Below, piece by piece: positions 9,389 through 19,327 of a DNA stretch of 64,000 nt. A program made the translations under genes and the position numbers. The notes beneath the pieces are model-generated. The model did no database searches. It was not told the origin of the DNA and saw only the letters and a program-made list of their open reading frames with translations. This DNA comes from Symbiodinium natans (taxonomy: Eukaryota; Sar; Dinophyceae; Suessiales; Symbiodiniaceae). The stretch's first letter is position 1; every line of letters starts with the position of its first letter. The stretch covers positions 124,001-188,000 of the forward strand of contig CAJNDS010002248.1 in assembly GCA_905221605.1 (NCBI GenBank), in the 5' to 3' direction.

Positions 9389-10745
9389 CCCACAATTCCA
9401 CCGGCTGATGCTCGTGATGCTCGCCTTGGGGGCGCCCATGCCCCACAATTCCACCGGCTGATGCTCGTGATGCTCGCCTTGGGGGCGCCCATGCCCCACA
9501 ATTCCACCGGCTGATGCTCGTGATGCTCGCCTTGGGGGCGCACATGCCCCACAATTCCACCGGCTGATGCTCGTGATGCTCGCCTTGGGGGCGCCCATGC
9601 CCCACAATTCCACCGGCTGATGCTCGTGATGCTCGCCTTGGGGGCGCCCATGCCCCACAATTCCACCGGCTGATGCTCGTGATGCTCGCCTTGGGGCGCC
9701 CATGCCCCACAATTCCACCGGCAGATGCTCGTGATGCTCGCCTTGGGGGTGCCCATGCCCCACAATTCCACCGGCTGATGCTCGTGATGCTCGCCTTGGG
9801 GCGCCCATGCCCCACAATTCCACCGGCTGATGCTCGTGATGCTCGCCTTGGGGGCGCCCATGCCCCACAATTCCACCGGCAGATGCTCGTGATGCTCGCC
9901 TTGGGGGCGCCCATGCCCCACAATTCCACCGGCTGATGCTCGTGATGCTCGCCTTGGGGGCCCATGCCCACAATTCCACCCTGAATTCACAACCGGCTGA
10001 TGCTCGTTGATGCTCGCCTTTGGGGCCGCCCATGCCCCACAATTCCACCGGCTGATGCTCGTGATGCCCGCCTTGGGGCCGCCCATGCCCCACAATTCCA
10101 CCGGCTGATGCTCGTGATGCCCGCCTTGGGGCCGCCCATGCCCCACAATTCCACCGGCTGATGCTCGTGATGCCCGCCTTGGGGCCGCCCATGCCCCACA
10201 ATTCCACCGGCTGATGCTCGTGATGCCCGCCTTGGGGCCGCCCATGCCCCACAATTCCACCGGCTGATGCTCGTGATGCCCGCCTTGGGGCCGCCCATGC
10301 CCCACAATTCCACCGGCTGATGCTCGTGATGCCCGCCTTGGGGCCGCCCATGCCCCACAATTCCACCGGCTGATGCTCGTGATGCCCGCCTTGGGGCCGC
10401 CCATGCCCCACAATTCCACCGGCTGATGCTCGTGATGCCCGCCTTGGGGCCGCCCATGCCCCACAATTCCACCGGCTGATGCTCGTGATGCCCGCCTTGG
10501 GGCCGCCCATGCCCCACAATTCCACCGGCTGATGCTCGTGATGCCCGCCTTGGGGCCGCCCATGCCCCACAATTCCACCGGCTGATGCTCGTGATGCCCG
10601 CCTTGGGGCCGCCCATGCCCCACAATTCCACCGGCTGATGCTCGTGATGCTCGCCTTGGGGGCGCCCATGCCCCACAATTCCACCGGCTGATGCTCGCCT
10701 TGGGGGTGCCCATGCCCCACAATTCCACCAGCTGATGCTCGTCAA
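9389..10745. repeat. 53-base minisatellite, about 25 copies in two homogenised blocks
   Basis: Tandem repeat of a 53-base unit containing CATGCCCCACAATTCCACCG. Copies at 9389-9965 and 10640-10720 carry GATGCTCGCCTTGGGGGCGCC. Copies at 10020-10630 carry GATGCCCGCCTTGGGGCCGCC and are nearly identical to one another. A short irregular copy with inserted CTGAATTCACAAC at 9975-10000 separates the blocks. The unit has no stop in any minus frame, so long open frames across it are automatic and not evidence of a protein. Confidence 0.95.
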
Positions 10746-10869
10746 ACAACCCCTGGCTCCCTCCTTGAGTCCCTTGAAAGAATTCCCAAGCAGGCTATAT
10801 AAGCGAAAGGCGCCGCGACCGCGCCTGTGGTAGTGAGTCTTGGCTGGGAGCTTGTTGATGTCCTTACTT

Positions 10870-11003
10870 GGAGGTTCATGGTACTTATGAACCAATTATA
10901 CCTGTACTTTTCACCTACTCAGACGCTCCTTATGCGACCTAACAGGGTTGTAAGCACAGCACAAGGTACAGTCATAATTGGTTGATAAGTACCATGAACC
11001 TCC
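10870..11003. mobile_element. Foldback element with 30-base arms
   Basis: Left arm 10870-10899 and right arm 10974-11003 are inverted copies matching at 29 of 30 positions (GGAGGTTCATGGTACTTAT...), with a 74-base loop. It starts about 125 bases after the minisatellite ends. No second copy seen. Confidence 0.8.
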
Positions 11004-11036
11004 AAATATCTGGAGAGCGGTATTGGAGCCAAGGGA

Positions 11037-11273
11037 GTGGGTGCTTCATGGGCAGTGCCGAAAATTTCTGACCCGAATTCATCCCAAGGTCCTCTCTCAA
11101 CGGCCATGTGGTATACCTGGTATAGCTACAACTCCACTGTTCTTGGACTCTTCATGCTTCCTTTCTTGTGTACGGGCCTTATTATACGAAGAACATATTT
11201 CCAACACCGGTTTCGTATGGGGGCTTCTGCAATGATGAGGGGGTTCAGGGCCTTGTTGGGGCCCTTCCAGTGA
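11037..11273 (+). CDS. Possible terminal exon with a membrane segment
   Basis: A + strand open frame ending in TGA at 11271-11273. It carries a hydrophobic stretch (VLGLFMLPFLCTGLII) followed by a basic Arg/His-rich part, as in a membrane anchor with positive cytoplasmic flank. There is no ATG at the start, so it would be a last exon. It is one of the few + strand candidates and could be a chance frame. No family recognised. Confidence 0.25.
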   Translation: MGASWAVPKISDPNSSQGPLSTAMWYTWYSYNSTVLGLFMLPFLCTGLIIRRTYFQHRFRMGASAMMRGFRALLGPFQ

Positions 11274-11329
11274 AAAGCGGTGGGGTTCATAGGGAGACAT
11301 ATAAGCCGATGTACAGGCCAAAAACACGA

Positions 11330-11762
11330 TTATAGCTTCTGCTGCTTGGCTCGGGCTGCGGCCATCACGCAGCCACGGACCATTTCCTTGCGCACTAAGT
11401 CTAGGACTACAGACACCTCGCAGTTTACGTCAGTTTGGGAAAGTTGCCTGACTACTACACTACAGTAGCTGTTACGTTTAGGTTGGCAACATGCCCATGC
11501 GATGCGTGCAGTTCCCGGGGAGTTGTTCAATCAACCCTGAACCTGAATTTACTGACCGCTGTAGCGCTGGCTCAAGGGTTCTTTCGAACACCACATCGAA
11601 TCGCATCATCCTACTTTGGGACTCCACGCATTGTGGGTGGATGACGTCTGCATTTGTCTGGGCCGTTGCTTGTCCATTCATGTCGTCCGTTCGTGTCTGC
11701 CTTGTGCTACCCGCATGAGGCCGCTGCCAAGCTTGCAAGACAAGCCACACAACACGCAGCAA
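11330..11762 (-). CDS. Possible two-exon gene fragment, unrecognised
   Basis: Two minus-strand frames lie close together: 11478-11762 (contains MRFDVVFERTLEPALQ) and 11330-11446 (contains VVLDLVRKEMVRGCVM, ending in TAA). A TAGTCAG|G acceptor precedes the second. Codon use is protein-like in both. The donor of the small intron is not clear and nothing in the sequence names the family. Confidence 0.3.
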
Positions 11763-11925
11763 GAACTCCTGACAAAGCGCTCTTGAACCACCCTAAACCC
11801 TAAATTTTAAACGCCAAACAACCCTAAACCCTAAACAATAAGCCTGCAAGTTACATACACTTTCGCCGCTCGCCTGCGGCTCAAACGCCCGGGGCTCTGG
11901 TGGCTTCTCCTCATGCTGGGGGTTT

Positions 11926-12051
11926 AGGAACATCGGGAACCCCTGATACAGATCAGGGACCCCTAATATAGACCCCCAGATAGTAGGATCCCCTTAGAAT
12001 AAGGACCCCAATAAGGTACCCCAAATTTCGGAAACCCCCATTTCATGATAC
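11926..12051. mobile_element. Foldback family E element
   Basis: Contains GGGACCCCTAATATAGACCC, AATAAGGACCCCAATAAGG and TTTCGGAAACCCCC; closest to the copy near 29909. Confidence 0.55.
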
Positions 12052-12234
12052 TGCGACTGGAATAGGCCTGTCAGCTTCAGGGGTCACCTAGCTGCGCATG
12101 AAGCGAGAACGTACACCCGTAGAGAATCAAAGCTCTGGAGTCCGAGGTTGTTGCGGGGAGTTGTGGTCTTGTTGCTCAGCCTGAGTGTCCCACTTGGAGT
12201 TTAACAAAAGTCGGGAGCGACAGCTGAACTCACT

Positions 12235-12350
12235 GGCCGACTCTGGCAAGGTGGTGGTCACAACGCCAAGAAGGCGAAGCCCCAAAAAGCTCCTCCTCCC
12301 GCTGGCGCTTCTTGTCCTTCGCAGGCTTCTCCTTCGGCTCCTTGCTTCGA
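12235..12350 (-). CDS. Exon-like fragment, Lys/Glu-rich
   Basis: The minus strand reads KEPKEKPAKDKKRQREEELFG in one frame and ends in TGA near 12235. The composition is that of a nuclear or coiled segment, but it is low complexity and the + strand frame is also open. Confidence 0.25.
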
Positions 12351-12482
12351 AGGGGCGGGGGAAGGGGGGAAGGAGGGCGTAAGGGGCGAGCGACTCATAA
12401 TCTAGGTCGGATCAGCTTTCAGAACTGCCTGCCTGAAGCTGCCTCGAACGCAGATGAACACAAAAAGGCAACAGACCTCAAC

Positions 12483-12737
12483 TTAAACACCATGTCGAAG
12501 CGAAAACTCAGCAAGAGCCATCTCTCCCATCACATCCCCTGAAAAGAGCCCCTTGTAAGTCCTTGAGCCCACAAGCCAAGGGGCTGCGACCAGGCCCGAG
12601 CTAGCATCGCCGGTCTTTCCGGCGCCGTCGCGGGGGTAGATGACATCGATGCCTAGGCGACGCGATTTCTGGCTTGAGAGGCCCAGGAGCTTCGGGAATC
12701 TTCCGGATTTGGCTGTGTAGAACCTCCTAGAAGGCAC
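12483..12737 (-). CDS. Possible exon, unrecognised
   Basis: Minus-strand open frame ending in TAA, with GC-rich third positions, including RLGIDVIYPRDGAGK and TYKGLFSGDVMGEMALAEF. It could be one exon of the same minus-strand gene as 12235-12350. There is no ATG in a convincing context. Confidence 0.3.
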   Translation of the reverse strand: MPSRRFYTAKSGRFPKLLGLSSQKSRRLGIDVIYPRDGAGKTGDASSGLVAAPWLVGSRTYKGLFSGDVMGEMALAEFSLRHGV

Positions 12738-12895
12738 AAAGAGTTGCCCTTTACAGGGGGTGGGCTTCTGGGAAGGCGACCCCTCCTCTCAATGTCGACT
12801 CTCCCTGAGCTTCATCTTCTGAAATGCATGCGCTCCTCCACACAGTCACAAACGCCTCTTGAGCAACAAAAAGCTTGAGGGTTTTATTAAGGTTT

Positions 12896-12972
12896 ACCTG
12901 GAACCCCAATTACCTACAGTTTTATGGGTTATACCTTTAAGGAGTCACTACTACTAAAGTGTAGTAGGGACG
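12896..12972. mobile_element. Family B element, one-sided
   Basis: Left arm ACCTGGAACCCCAATTACC and core TACAGTTTTATGGGTTATACC are clear; the right arm is degraded to CTACTAAAGTGTAGTAGGG. Confidence 0.4.
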
Positions 12973-13062
12973 ACCCGCTCTTCTCTCACATGCAGGTGAG
13001 GGGCTTTTTGCAGCGCTCACCTTGAAGCCACGCGAGTGCACAGGAACTCCCGAAGGATTTTA

Positions 13063-13869
13063 GGAATCAAGGAGCTTAAGCCATGTAAAGCTTGGGTTTT
13101 GCGGTGGCTTCAGGTTCAAAAGGAAAAAGGGTGCCCTGATCTGCAATTGGTTAGCCAAAGGCAGTAAATTCAAGACCCCTTCGGAGATTCTGGCGCCCAC
13201 TACCCCACAGACAAGCAGAGACGTGCCCGTAATCCCAAGAGTCTCGCGGTAGGCTTCCAATGGCTTAGAGTGGCTTACGGGCGTCTTCTATGGAACGAAA
13301 GCCGAGCCACTCCTTCTTGAGACCTGGGCACGGTAAGGGACATTCGGATTAGGCTCATTAGTTGAGGGCTTTGGGAACGCTAGCGGTTTGCATGCGGATG
13401 ATGCCGATTCCGGAGTTAGGGGATATTGTATGCAGCACAGTTGTAAGGTGAGCTCTTCACATTGGGAACCGCCCCACACTTTGGCCACGAGGCCCATCTG
13501 CCCCAACGCTGATGAAGCACTTGTTCTTGAACTTGTCCTTGGTCGTTGGGCGGCCCAAGCGTTGAAAGGTCTACAACGGCCTATAGTCAAGCAACTCTGA
13601 GCACTGGACGTGCCGGCAGGGGCCTTCAACAGAGACCCACCTTTTTCAAAGCCCAAGCGTCGTAGATTCCGTACCGGAAGTGGGAGATGGGTTTGACCAT
13701 CTTCTCCACCGCCTAGGCAGTTGCCACAACAGGGCTTCAAGCCCAAAAAATATGCCCAAACCTCCGGAGACCCGCAGACCGAAACCCCGAAACCCTTTTG
13801 CAGCATGCGGAAGTCCTCAGGTTGGAGCCCAAAGGCCCGAATGAAGGCAAAGAGTGGCCCACAAAGCCC
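13063..13869 (-). CDS. Candidate multi-exon gene remnant, at least four exons
   Basis: Four minus-strand pieces follow one another: 13795-13869 (PLFAFIRAFGLQPEDF, after CTCCAG|G), 13641-13712 (VEKMVKPISHFRYGIYDAW, after GCCTAG|G and before AAG|GTGGGT), 13508-13537 (DKFKNKCFIS, after CCAAG|G) and 13063-13252 (starts LEAYRETLGITG, has a hydrophobic stretch, ends LKLLDS then TAA). The second and third pieces join in phase. The first piece's donor and the link between the third and fourth pieces are not resolved. The aromatic, amphipathic second exon looks like real protein, but I cannot name the family. Confidence 0.4.
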
Positions 13870-14320
13870 CTGGAGCCTTGGGGTGGTGGAGGAGAAGGTG
13901 GAAGATGAACAAGTTGTCCTGGGCTTTACTGTGCCACGTAGAGCCCCCCTTGCGACTAAGGCCCCGAAGACCAGAAAAGGAGGCGGGGTGGGCGGGGTGC
14001 AAGAGAGGATTGTGTAGGACGTTCGTGGCTTTCTCAAGGACTCTCTGGCTACAGGATGTATGGTCTTGCTGCCTCGGGTGATCTCATCAACCATGCTTCG
14101 GCCGAAACTAGTAGTGCGGCGGTCTTGCTCGCAGGGTAAGACACGAAGAGCATTAGGTCATGGATAAGATGTGCGAATCTGGGTGAACGAAATGAACGAG
14201 CAATGCGAACATGATGTTATTCGTGCCTTCTGGGTCAGCGGATGATTGGGGCATAGAGGGCCCAAATGCCCCTACTATCTGGTACCTTTCATCTCTTGGT
14301 AGAGGACTGAACTAGACGAA

Positions 14321-14394
14321 CCCTAAACCCTAACCCTATAAACCCTAAACACTCACCCTAAACCCTAAACCCTTAACCCTTAAACCCTAAACCC
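14321..14394 (+). repeat. Telomere-type array (CCCTAAA)n, degenerate
   Basis: About ten units with a TATAA interruption and a CACTCA interruption. Confidence 0.85.
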
Positions 14395-14399
14395 GGTGG

Positions 14400-14498
14400 A
14401 CCCGAGCACGCGTCCTCCGTGGAGAGTTCTCCTTTAGTGCCGTCATCTTCGGCGACCGAGTCCTGCAGTCGGCAAACGATGCCCTCAACGAGTCCCCA
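14400..14498 (-). CDS. Exon-like fragment next to a family A element
   Basis: The minus strand reads WGLVEGIVCRLQDSVAEDDG in an open frame. The acceptor AAG sits at the end of the family A element at 14500-14606, inside its target duplication, and the 3' side runs into telomere repeat. It is protein-like in composition; the family is unknown. Confidence 0.35.
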
Positions 14499-14499
14499 C

Positions 14500-14606
14500 T
14501 TGGGATGCTCCCCCATGATACTCACAGCCCTTGGTAGGGATTCTAGTACCCCCTATACTTGTAATCCCTTTTAAAAGACTGGTAGTATAAGGGTGGAACA
14601 TCCCAC
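14500..14606. mobile_element. Foldback family A element
   Basis: TIR TTGGGATGCTCCCCC and GGTGGAACATCCCA, with ACAG...CTG palindromic core. Flanking octamers GTCCCCAC and GTCCCACC match at six positions. Confidence 0.65.
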
Positions 14607-14946
14607 GTCCCACCTGCAGGGCAGGGGGCAGGAGATGAAACCCCCCCGAAATTGCGAGGGCGTGGCTCCTGGATCTTCTTCACGTGCGCTGCGAGATCTG
14701 CACGGCTGCTGAAGAGCCTGCCTCCGCCAGGAAACGGGTGGAAAGGGCTTGGCTTTTGCAGGGTTTATCTGGGACAAGGGGGTCGGGAAACGAGGCAGGG
14801 GAAGGGAGGAAGAGCGACTGAGCCCTATAGCCCTCCGGTCTGTTCGAGGGTGGACGCAGCCCAACTCCAAACACCTGGGACATCAGAGGTTGTGCTCTGA
14901 AGTCTCTGCCCGAACCCTACAGGACCCTCGGCAAGACTTAGGGGTT

Positions 14947-15011
14947 CCTAAACCCTAAACCCTAAACCCTAAACCCTAAACCCTAAACCCTAAACCCTAA
15001 ACCCTAAACCC
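14947..15011 (+). repeat. Telomere-type array (CCCTAAA)n
   Basis: About nine perfect units. Confidence 0.95.
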
Positions 15012-15379
15012 TTGCAGGGGGTCAGAGGCCTGCCAGGTAAATCTTCCTGCCCGGCGGCTCCGCAGCCTCTCCTGCGGTGCTCTCCTCCACAGCAGAACAG
15101 AACAACTGGCACTTATAAGGCCCGAGTTGAAGGTCTCTACTCTCGATCTCTCTGTTCCTATAGAGGCAAGCTCCAGCTGGGTGTGTTTTCCATCTTCCAT
15201 GGCTCTATGCTCTGGCCCTGAAATCTGATCCAAAACTCATGCTGGTCCCTTAAATGCTTAATCGTCCCGATTTGCAGCCGTCTCTCGTGCAACTCTGCCC
15301 ACATTGCGCCTCCTCTGCAGGCTTGGGTGTTGTGTCCTCCTTCATGTCAGAAGTCTCACCAACAATGAACCCTCATGAA

Positions 15380-15479
15380 TTGGGATGTTCCCCTTATACT
15401 AACAGTCCTTAATCGGGACTATAGTACCTCCTATTCTATTCCTTGTGAAGGACCGGTAGTTTCAGGGGGAACATCCCAA
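15380..15479. mobile_element. Foldback family A element with 8-base target duplication
   Basis: 100-base palindrome from TTGGGATGTTCCCCTTATAC to GGGGGAACATCCCAA. Flanks are CTCATGAA (15372-15379) and CTCAAGAA (15480-15487), matching at seven of eight. Confidence 0.75.
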
Positions 15480-15570
15480 CTCAAGAACCAAAAAAAATCT
15501 TCAAGCTGGTGTTGCCACTTCATGCGTCCCAAAATCTGCAAGCCCAACGTTGCAATAGGGTACATTGTAA

Positions 15571-15786
15571 CTACGGCTCTTTCAGGCCCTCCCCGTAGCG
15601 AAGGGCCCCTGCAACCTCCTTTGCACAGTTCCCTGCCCGAAGAATCGAAAGCGCCGCAGTGTGGCCCGAAGACGACCCAACAACAGAAAACACTTCACGT
15701 CCTCGATCATTCAACCCGAGAATCCCACGCCCGAAGTTGCTCTGCTTCCCTACCATCATGGCCCCTCCTATAGAACACACACCCAA
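15571..15786 (-). CDS. Possible exon, unrecognised
   Basis: Minus-strand open frame ending in TAG. It includes GGAMMVGKQSNFGRGILGL and a glycine/serine-rich turn (FSVVGSSSGHTAAL). Composition resembles a soluble enzyme fragment, but no motif is decisive and chance open frames of this size are expected. Confidence 0.25.
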   Translation of the reverse strand: MGVCSIGGAMMVGKQSNFGRGILGLNDRGREVFSVVGSSSGHTAALSILRAGNCAKEVAGALRYGEGLKEP

Positions 15787-16100
15787 TGCCCGGATAGGCC
15801 CACCCTAGCCCCCCCCCCCCCCTCTCTCCAAGAGCCCCCAAGTTATTGCGGTCCTTGAAACCCAAGGAACCCTCCTCTGGTCCAGAGCTAAGGGCCGCCT
15901 TTGTCTTGAACGCAACTGACTTCCATGCTTCGGAAAGCCTTTAGTGGTACTGGTACGGCTGTTGGCGCTTTTTTGGTAAGCCGGTGAAGGACCGTCATTT
16001 CAGAAAGCTCTGAACCCCGGGTGTCCCCCAGAATTTCCTCAAACCATTCCCGAACAGATGAGAAAGGCCTGAAGCGCCTGACTACTGAGTGGCTTCATAC

Positions 16101-16210
16101 GCCCTAAACCCTAAACCCTAAACCCTAAACCCTAAACCCTAAACCCTACACCCTAAACCCTAAACCCTAAACCCTATAAACCCTAAACCCTATAAACCCT
16201 ACATCCTAAA
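16101..16210 (+). repeat. Telomere-type array (CCCTAAA)n
   Basis: About fifteen units, the last ones with TATAAACCC variants. Confidence 0.9.
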
Positions 16211-16222
16211 CCTTCTTCAGAC

Positions 16223-16319
16223 CAGGTGCATCCACTGCAGCTCCAGCGTCTGCCGGTGCATCTTCGGCTGCTTCAGCTGGCGCCTTCTCGGGCGCGGCTT
16301 CCGCTGCGGGAGGTTCGTC
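16223..16319 (-). CDS. Exon of an Ala/Glu/Pro-rich protein
   Basis: A 97-base minus-strand piece after CCTGCAG|G and before CCTG|GTCTGAAG. It reads DEPPAAEAAPEKAPAEAA and continues in the same style. Such acidic Ala/Pro-rich linkers are common in dinoflagellate proteins. It is bracketed by CCCTAAA blocks on both sides. Being low complexity, it cannot be assigned to a family. It may belong to the PPR gene's 3' part or to the next gene. Confidence 0.4.
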
Positions 16320-16330
16320 CTGCAGGCTTC

Positions 16331-16382
16331 ACCCTAAACCCTAAACCCCAAACCCTAAGCCCTAAACCCTAAACCCAAAACC
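16331..16382 (+). repeat. Telomere-type array, CCCTAAA with CCCCAAA variants
   Basis: About seven units. Confidence 0.8.
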
Positions 16383-17443
16383 CACAGACCCTGAAGCCTT
16401 GCGGTTTAGGGTTTATAGGGTTTGCAGGCAGGCCCTCCCTCAAACTAGCCCAGCTCTCTCACGGCTGAGCTTTGATCAGGAAGCATTTGCATGGGGAGTA
16501 CTTCGTGAAAGCTCGTGAAGAGCACATCGAATCCGAAGCAACACACAGCACTCTGCCAAACAGTCCTGCGCGGTCATCCCTGATGCAGGCCACCAAGCAA
16601 ATGGTGTCCACTCTCAGACGCTAAGGGGTCGGAATAGGAAACAAAGCTTTGCTTAACCTAAGCACCGCAAGTCATGTCCTAGTGCAGCCGCCTAACTTAT
16701 GCAACCGATGCAGGTCTTGCTTCAGGACATGGGGGGGGGTTCACTTGCTGCCTCAAGCATATGCCTCGTGGCGACTCTTGAGCCGTGGAGCTGCGGTTTG
16801 AACAAAGTCTGTATGTTGAAGCAAAAAAAACAACACCCGAAGCATCCCCCCATATACGCACTCCAACTAGGCTCATGAAGCCCCAGCCCCGCCTTTTGAC
16901 GAATTATCAGAATGGGGTGCCCACAGCGCGATGTGGAAGAACAGATCCAACCCTTTGCCAAGTAGATGCTGAAACATGAGCCCAGAACACCCCAGAGTCC
17001 ACATGGAACCGTGTAGCCCCAAACCCACAGAACCTCAAGACCTGCTAGACTCTAAGCCCTAACTCTAAACCCTGAAGACCCTAAATCTCGAACCCTCAAG
17101 TTGCTGAGGGTCGGAGGAATCCTCTAACATTGAACTCCCGAGCTTCCCCACGAAGCCCGGGCCCCTTGCCCAAAAAGTCTCGAAACCCTCAGTACAGATG
17201 GGGGCTAGTTTGACTGAACTCTGCAACCTTCCGGCATTTCGGCTTGAAAAGATCGGCTGGGTTGTAGGGTGGAATGCTTCAAACTGGGATACAATATCGG
17301 ATACAACTTGAACCTTGGCACACGGGTATGACAAGGTTTTGCAAGCCCAAGCCGGAACACCTTCCTTCCCAAACCGCGAGAAACTACGGGGACTGCTTCA
17401 AAACATTTGTTTCTTTACCCTAAACCCCCTGCCATCCTGCAAG

Positions 17444-17558
17444 TAATATAGGGGGCCTGAATTAGAACAGGGTTTTGGGGGGCTAGTATGGTATAGTAAG
17501 AAAGGGACCATGAGGAAAACGATTAGTACTTATTCCGACCCCTAGATTACTCATGATA
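17444..17558. mobile_element. Foldback family F element
   Basis: TAGGGGGCCTGAATTAG, TAGTATGGTATAGTAAG, GGGACCATGAGG and TTATTCCGACCCCTAG are in family order. Confidence 0.55.
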
Positions 17559-17679
17559 TTCCTTTACGGCCCCTTTTTCAATCTGCCAAAATAACCCCCC
17601 CTAAACCCTTTTTTGCTACTGGACTCAAACCCTAAACCCTGATCGTAACTATTCCGACACCCCTAGATTATTCTCCCGC

Positions 17680-17752
17680 CTGTCGGCGCCACGCCCCTCC
17701 AAGCGCATGGCCCCAAGGACGGACAGCGCCTCTCTCCAGCGGCCGCTGGGGC
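17680..17752 (-). CDS. PPR gene exon 17
   Basis: After GGGAG|GC the frame reads SGRWREALSVLGAMRLEGRG, the W..AL..L..M...G form of a PPR second helix. A GC donor follows GACAG. TTTAGGG repeats (17782-17983) lie upstream in sense and CCCTAAA near 17630 downstream. Confidence 0.75.
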
Positions 17753-17781
17753 CTCCCAACGAGGCACCATGGTGAGGGTTC

Positions 17782-17983
17782 GGGTTTAGGGTTTAGGGTT
17801 TAGGGTTTAGGGTTCAGGGTTCAGGGTTCAGGGTTCAGGGTTTAGGGTTTAGGGTTCAGGGTTCAGGGTTCAGGGTTCAGGGTTCAGGGTTCAGGGTTCA
17901 GGGTTCAGGGTTCAGGGTTTAGGGTTTAGGGTTTAGGGTTTAGGGTTTAGGGTTTAGGGTTTAGTGTTTAGGGTTTAGGGTTT
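17782..17983 (+). repeat. Telomere-type array with TTCAGGG variant block
   Basis: About 28 units. The middle (17813-17920) is dominated by TTCAGGG, the ends by TTTAGGG, so the variant has spread locally. Confidence 0.95.
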
Positions 17984-17987
17984 ACCT

Positions 17988-18071
17988 GTACCCCCAATTC
18001 CCTACAGTTTAGTAGTAAACCCCTTATCTAGTAGGTATAACCCTTAAAACTGTAGCTAATTGGGGTTACAG
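17988..18071. mobile_element. Foldback family B element, intron-like ends
   Basis: GTACCCCCAATTCC at the left and AATTGGGGTTACAG at the right are inverted and also spell GT...AG. The core has TAGTAG and TTAAAACTGTAG. Confidence 0.65.
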
Positions 18072-18190
18072 GTGCTCAGGGCTTGGCTTAGTTTATGCTG
18101 CGCGGTCTTTGAGATCCGAGAAACTGAGCGCGACTGCACGAACCAGGATGTCATCGGACGCGCCCACACTGTGTCCATAAACTAAGTAAT

Positions 18191-18291
18191 AAAGGGGCCT
18201 TAACAAGTATAGTGTTTTGGGGATTTTTGTAGTATAATTATAACGGGCCATAAGGGAATAATGGCAGCAGTTATTCCAACCCCCATATGAG
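18191..18291. mobile_element. Foldback family F element
   Basis: AAAGGGGCCTTAACAAG, TTTGTAGTATAATTATAACG and CAGTTATTCCAACCCCCATA. Confidence 0.55.
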
Positions 18292-18472
18292 TGTGGACCA
18301 GTGTGACAGGCTATGTTGGCCTCGTTTCAGGCCCACAGCTGGCATCTTAGGGCTGCGGGCCACTGCACATGCCACAAGTCATATGCTTCTGCTGTTACCG
18401 GGCGCAACGTCTCCAGCTGCGCCCGAAAGGTTGCCAGCAGAAGGGCAACCGAGTGCAGCCTGAACCTAGCAT

Positions 18473-18709
18473 GTGGTCATGAAGAACCTGCTATACAGCT
18501 ACGCAGCTACCCTAGACTTCTACCCCCCCACAGTGGTGCGGCAAACGCACTCCTCACCTCACCTCAGAGGAGTTGACTTAAGGAAATGCAGTCGCTGGCT
18601 GCATGCAGGAACCGGGAAGCTTAGATCACTCGGACGTTCACTACAAAAACTCACTAGTCCTGACGAGTCACGACCCAAAGCCGCAAACATTCCCAAGCAG
18701 TACTTATGA
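18473..18709 (+). CDS. Possible exon, unrecognised
   Basis: A + strand frame open to TGA at 18709, including MKNLLYSYAATLDFYPPTVV and LRSLGRSLQKLTSPDESRPK. It lies inside the minus-strand PPR gene region, so it would be nested or chance. No motif supports it. Confidence 0.2.
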   Translation: MVMKNLLYSYAATLDFYPPTVVRQTHSSPHLRGVDLRKCSRWLHAGTGKLRSLGRSLQKLTSPDESRPKAANIPKQYL

Positions 18710-19077
18710 AGCCCTAAAGCCCTGCAAAAATCGCTGAGGCTGTCCACGCAAGGCTTGCACTGCTTCGTGGTAGGGCACAGCCTGAAAGGACAGGTTCCGC
18801 CGCTACTGCCTACGGTGCCATGCACCTCTCCAAAAAACTCAACACTAAACTTTGCCCTAAACATCCCTACTAACCCCTCTTTTCGAAACCCCCGAGGCCA
18901 AAACCCAGCGACGGCCGGTCTCCAGCTCCTGGCCAATTTCGGGGCTGCCATCCCCGATCCTCCCCAAACCCTTTTTGCCTAAACCCCAAACCCTACGCGG
19001 CCCAGCCGATGCTGCTACATCGTGTGTCCGCTGGAGGCGGCGGGTCTCTCCGAGCCCATAATTCCCTCAAGGGGCTC

Positions 19078-19327
19078 TCTCTATCTCTCTATCTCCCTAT
19101 CTCTCTATCTCCCTGTCTCCCTTCTCTCTCTCTCTCTCTCTCTCCGTCTTTATCTTTCTCTTTCTCTCCCTCTCTCTCTCGGTCTCCGTCTCTATCTCTT
19201 TACGTTTCTCTTTCTCTTTCTCTTTCTCTTGGACTTTCTCTTTCTCTTTCTCTGTCTCTCTCTCTCTCTCTTTCTCTCTTTCTCTTTCTCTCCCTCTCCC
19301 TCTCCCTCCCTCCTTCTCTCGCTCGCG
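19078..19327 (+). repeat. CT-rich microsatellite
   Basis: CTCTCT with CTTT and CCCT variants over about 250 bases; open frames through it are low complexity. Confidence 0.9.

Noticed and set aside
9389-10745. CRISPR-like array
   Set aside because: Whole units repeat without unique spacers, and there are no cas genes; the sequence is eukaryotic.
9224-10749. Long minus-strand open frames (up to ~500 codons) rich in WNCGAW and HEHQPVEL
   Set aside because: They are the 53-base minisatellite read in its three stop-free frames; only telomere repeat and short non-repeat sequence flank them.
11561-11575. Second spliced-leader relict (GGCTCAAG)
   Set aside because: Only eight bases match, which is expected by chance.
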